DNA of 64,000 bases, taken from positions 35,744,948 through 35,808,947 of the forward strand of contig NC_034412.1 in NCBI RefSeq assembly GCF_002078875.1, given 5' to 3'. The notes under the pieces were generated by a model that searched no databases, was not told the origin of the DNA, and worked only from the letters and a program-made list of their open reading frames with translations. Each line of letters begins with the position of its first letter. Within the stretch, counting starts at the first letter, position 1. Position numbers and translations under genes: made by a program. The DNA is from Numida meleagris. Lineage: Eukaryota > Chordata > Aves > Galliformes > Numididae. This document shows, piece by piece, positions 60,107-64,000 of this stretch.

Positions 60107-63100
60107 CTGCCAAGAACAAGACAAAAAAGCAAAACATACAGGGACAGTTAATATAAACGATTACATATCAAACCTGTCTAGCACAGAATAGTTTTGCTGG
60201 TCAGATTTTAGTTACTTCTTCAAATCAATTTGAAGCAATATAATTGGATACTCACAGCTAATTTACTACTATGCAACTGGATATAAACTAATTTGTTTGA
60301 CTATGGTGGTTTGCTTTTGCCTTTAGGAATCTGTTCTTAAATTTGTGCCTTCATCTTAAAACAATGAATATAGAATTGACTAAGAAGTCAAGCCAAAACA
60401 TTGGATCTTGCTACTGAAGGACACTACTCAAAGATGACAGATAACATGCATTTTCAGATTTTATGAAGCTTAATCGAGGCACTCTGAACTAAAGTATGCC
60501 AGAATGACTTAGAAAAGAAACTAAAATCATATAAGCATTTTTTTCAGAATTCCTTAGGCTACAAAGGATAGTGAGAAGTAATAACAGGAAGGTGACAGAG
60601 GAAAAAATACAGGATAACTCAGAGTTCACCACGTAATCACCCATGCGTCAAGACAGATGCCTGGCTAAGTAATAATTATTGCACAGCCATTTAATCACAT
60701 TCTAAGTCCATTTTGACTTTGCTTTCGCACAACAAACCAAGTGTAATATGCTTTTTTTTTAAATTCTAATCCTAAAGAAACCAACATCAAAGCAAATGAA
60801 GAATTGCATTTTGTTAACTCTAAGCCACATCACTAACATGTCAGCATACTAAAACCAAGCTAAAAGTTACACAGAAGCATGGTGTAAACCACATTGTTTA
60901 AAACTAGTTGCCCTACTTCAAAGCACAGCTCAAAGCACATATGGAGGAGCACACAAGCCACTGGAAGTCTTTTTCTAGGGGGAAGGGTGGGGGGTGAGAG
61001 AAATAAATCAGTTCTCCACAAGCAAGTGAACTTCACACAGCTAAACAGACTGCTGTTTTTAGCAGATGAGTTCTTGTGAAGAAGAGGTATGCCTTGGGCA
61101 GCTCAAAACTCTCATCCTTCTCCTGAACACACTGCATGACAAGAATCCCATCAAATACTTAAAACGACTTGCCTTTACTGAAGCTTTTTAAAGATCCGCA
61201 TGAGATCTTCTGTTTCAGAGGCATTAAGAAGCACTCAGAGAATGATCCAAGAAACCAGCAAAGTCAGAAGAGACATATTTTATAACTGCTTTAAAAAGAT
61301 GAAACTAAGGTACCACTTTTTTTAAATATTCTTTCCACTGCTGCAGGCTCTCCAACAAATCATTTCCAAATCATTAAATTCACTAAGTATAAGCAGAATA
61401 GTTTCAATCTTAGACAGAAACTTCCACAAATACACATTCACACATTTGTTGTAACCCTGTCCCTTTCAGAAAAGCCTACCAGATTTTTTTTTTTTTAGCA
61501 TATGCAGCTTCAGGTGGCAGTTAGCTTTAAAAAAGTGATAAAACTGATCCATTGCTGAAACAGCTTTACACTGGGGAGATTGATTACGGTGAGGCAGTAG
61601 TCAACTGATAATAGCAAGTATGCTTTTAATCTCTGCAGTAAGTGGAAAGGATAAGCACTCCAGTAATATTTTATTGAACTAGTACTAAGGTAAAGTACCT
61701 ATGACTTAATAGAGCATTTAAAAAGTTACATCTAATTCAACTTGCATTTTAGTATTACTCTTAGTTTAAGAAGTTTGACTGACGATTCAAAATGAAAATT
61801 TAAGTTCCAGAGCTATAAAATTCAGATTTTTATGCTTGGATCAGTTTGAAATGGATTACTTAATACACCTCCCCTATGTCATCAGTTTCAGATCGATCCA
61901 ATACAGTACAGATTTGTACAGTTTATTGGCAAATAAATTGCAGAGAGTCAAAGGATTTCACCTCCAGAAGCAAAAGAGGTATCAGGGGATTGGTAGAACT
62001 GAATTGTTTGTTCAAAAGTAAGTTAGATGCCTATTACCTTCACAGAGAAGAATCACATCTTAAGGAAGTTACTGAGGTCTGAAGTTGATCATTTCAATTA
62101 TGAGAGTTGCAAACACAACTTCTTGCTGTGTCAAAATACAATTTTAAGTTACATATGTATTAATACTTGGTTTCATCCCTTATCAATAGGAGGTAGTCAT
62201 ACACTTGATTTACAGCATTTTTCAATCCTCCTATAAAAGGCAAATTATTTTATAGCCGTTATACAGTGATGGGACAAGTAATTTCTACATCTGTAAAACA
62301 TGCAACTGAGACATTAAGTTATTTAGATTAAAATAACCCCAAGTTTCAGATGTCAAATATGGCCTATTTTAAACCTGATCCTAACGTCCTTAGGAGCATA
62401 TAATATTTGATATGAGGTTTAGCTCCCACTGAGTTCACATACAGCTCTAAGAGTTCACATTTCCACAAGTTAATGAAGTTCTTAAAACAGTCACTAGAAC
62501 ACACAGAATATATGAGCAGTTATCTGAGTGCATCGTGTAGAGTCCACAACAAAGCACAGAATTCTTCAAGCCGTATTCAGCTGTCTCAGCCACAATTTTC
62601 TTATTCCCAAAACCTCTACTTTGTTTACTCCTCATGTTCCAGTTTCCATAACAGATGAATTTATTGTACAAACCCCAAAGTCATCTTCAAAATAGACCCT
62701 GCTCCCATTCTGATCAATAGCTGCCTCTTGGAATAAGTGCCTGAGGCACGAGAATGAAGTTCTAGGCTGAATTACAATAGTGCAAGGGGCCTGGAGTTAG
62801 ACTTGGGTGTTTGAAGAAATAAAGCTCATGATTAAGTAGTCTAAATAACATTTCTATAGCGACATATTCACATCTCTAACATTTCTTTAACTGATGCCTA
62901 CATAGTTCAGTAAGATGGTTAAAACCTTGAGATCCATCCAACTACTGAAGTCTTAAGTACAATAATCATCTGAACATCCACTAGAAAAGTAATATTTTTT
63001 CCAGTGATGCCTATGTACTGTGATTGTAAGAACACCCGATCAAGAGACACACTGCTCAACATTTCTCACTCATATCTACCATTCACTATGAAGAACGCAA

Positions 63101-64000
63101 AGGACATGGGAATAGGCAGTGGCAGTATAAGACAATATGCTGCACACTCCTACTTAGTTCAGTGTCAGCACCCAGATCCGGCCATTACAATTTGTAGCAG
63201 ACACAGGATGAAATATCCAGCTCATCTCTGCCTGGAGCATTCACAGTGTGAACAGAATCTAAAGGAAGCTTACTATGAAGTTTAAAGAAATTCCTATTAA
63301 GCTCATGCAAATGGCAATCTTTCAAAGCCTTGTAAACCGGTCTGGAAACTTGGGTGGATTTTTTTTTTTTTTTAAACAGGCAAAAGGCACATCCTCAACA
63401 CAAAGGCTGAACTCCTGCCAAATTACAAATCCTTGCTTCAGAGCTTGGGGGCACTGGAGCATCAAAGAATATCCTCACACAGGAAAAATAGCATACTTTT
63501 CACTAGCCTTACCATTGGAAGGGAACTGCTTTGGCTGAAACTTTCAAAAAAATTCAACCAGAAGAAGACATCTGGAATGGGAAATTGCAGTTTGAACTAA
63601 ACACTGATGAAGGTTTAAGGAACCGCGAGTTAAGTCTTAAAACAGAGAAGGTGACACCTTAAGTACAGGTGGCCACTGGCAACTCTACTTACAGTAAATA
63701 CATTAAAGCCATTTCAGTTGACTTTGCTCTCAAATTGTACTTTTAAAAAAGCACTAACCACCACGCATAGATGCTCCATTATAACCCTAAAGCATAAGTC
63801 TATTATGAGGAAATGACACATTTAAGTTTCTTCCTGTATTTTATCCTTGTATACAAATCATTCATTAAGAATCTATCACAAGTAACTGTCCTCCAGGAAA
63901 GTTTTATTTATCAGCTACATTACTAATTACCTAAGTGACATTTTTTTAAAAAAGAGATTTATTTCTATAATCAAAAAAGGTAAATAAAAGAATCAACGCA
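60107..64000 (-). other. ANAPC10: ANAPC10 intron (last intron, partial)
   Basis: No sequence encoding the preceding DOC-domain residues (the part just before QLELVEPSG) was found in either orientation, so the intron extends past the right edge. It is AT-rich with short T runs (61483-61496, 63359-63373). Open frames of up to 93 codons here have no domain and are taken as chance. Confidence 0.8.

Noticed and set aside
63004..63285. 93-codon frame in the ANAPC10 intron on the opposite strand
   Set aside because: No domain; it does not match any missing ANAPC10 residues in either orientation.
1..64000. CRISPR arrays, tRNA or rRNA genes, bacterial or phage systems
   Set aside because: No regularly spaced direct repeats with unique spacers, no cloverleaf with A/B boxes, and no prokaryotic gene density; the content is bird genomic DNA.

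Overview
This window is vertebrate nuclear DNA, AT-rich and gene-poor, almost certainly from a bird and probably a galliform. The evidence is the repeat content: several CR1 LINE fragments with the avian 3' end (octamers like ATTCTATG), a pair of Galluhop-like mariner derivatives, and short ERVL-type solo LTRs. I see no bacterial-style operons, CRISPR arrays, tRNAs or rRNAs.

Only two genes are supported, and both are only partly inside the window. At the left end, on the + strand, is the terminal coding exon of HHIP (Hedgehog-interacting protein), bases 991-1184, followed by a 3'UTR of about 1.3 kb with an AATAAA at 2437. At the right end, on the - strand, is the terminal coding exon of ANAPC10 (APC/C subunit 10, DOC domain), bases 59876-60106, with a short 3'UTR towards about 59720. 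The two genes are tail to tail, in the HHIP-ANAPC10 order known from other amniotes. Bases 1-990 are the last HHIP intron and 60107-64000 is ANAPC10 intron.

The roughly 57 kb between the genes holds no convincing coding sequence. It carries: a CORE-SINE-like relic (7864-7977); a CR1 with an internal deletion (10212-10790); a Ty3/gypsy-like reverse transcriptase relic on the - strand (16951-17262); two CR1 fragments (18265-18899 and 19161-19228); a candidate LTR with TGTAGG...CCTACA ends (27256-27644); a young-looking 530-bp solo LTR with a perfect 5-bp target duplication (29438-29967); a polypurine 12-bp minisatellite (31963-32080); an older ERVL-type solo LTR (33638-33964); a long CR1 3' segment (36014-36830); the two mariner-derived copies in inverted orientation (39654-40143 and 47704-48236); and a head-to-head pair of CR1 segments (51640-53017).

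No new multi-gene system was found. The most interesting observations are the two mariner derivatives, which share a 429-bp core differing at only 3 bases while their ends are strongly diverged, the gypsy-like RT relic (rare in birds), and the head-to-head CR1 structure.
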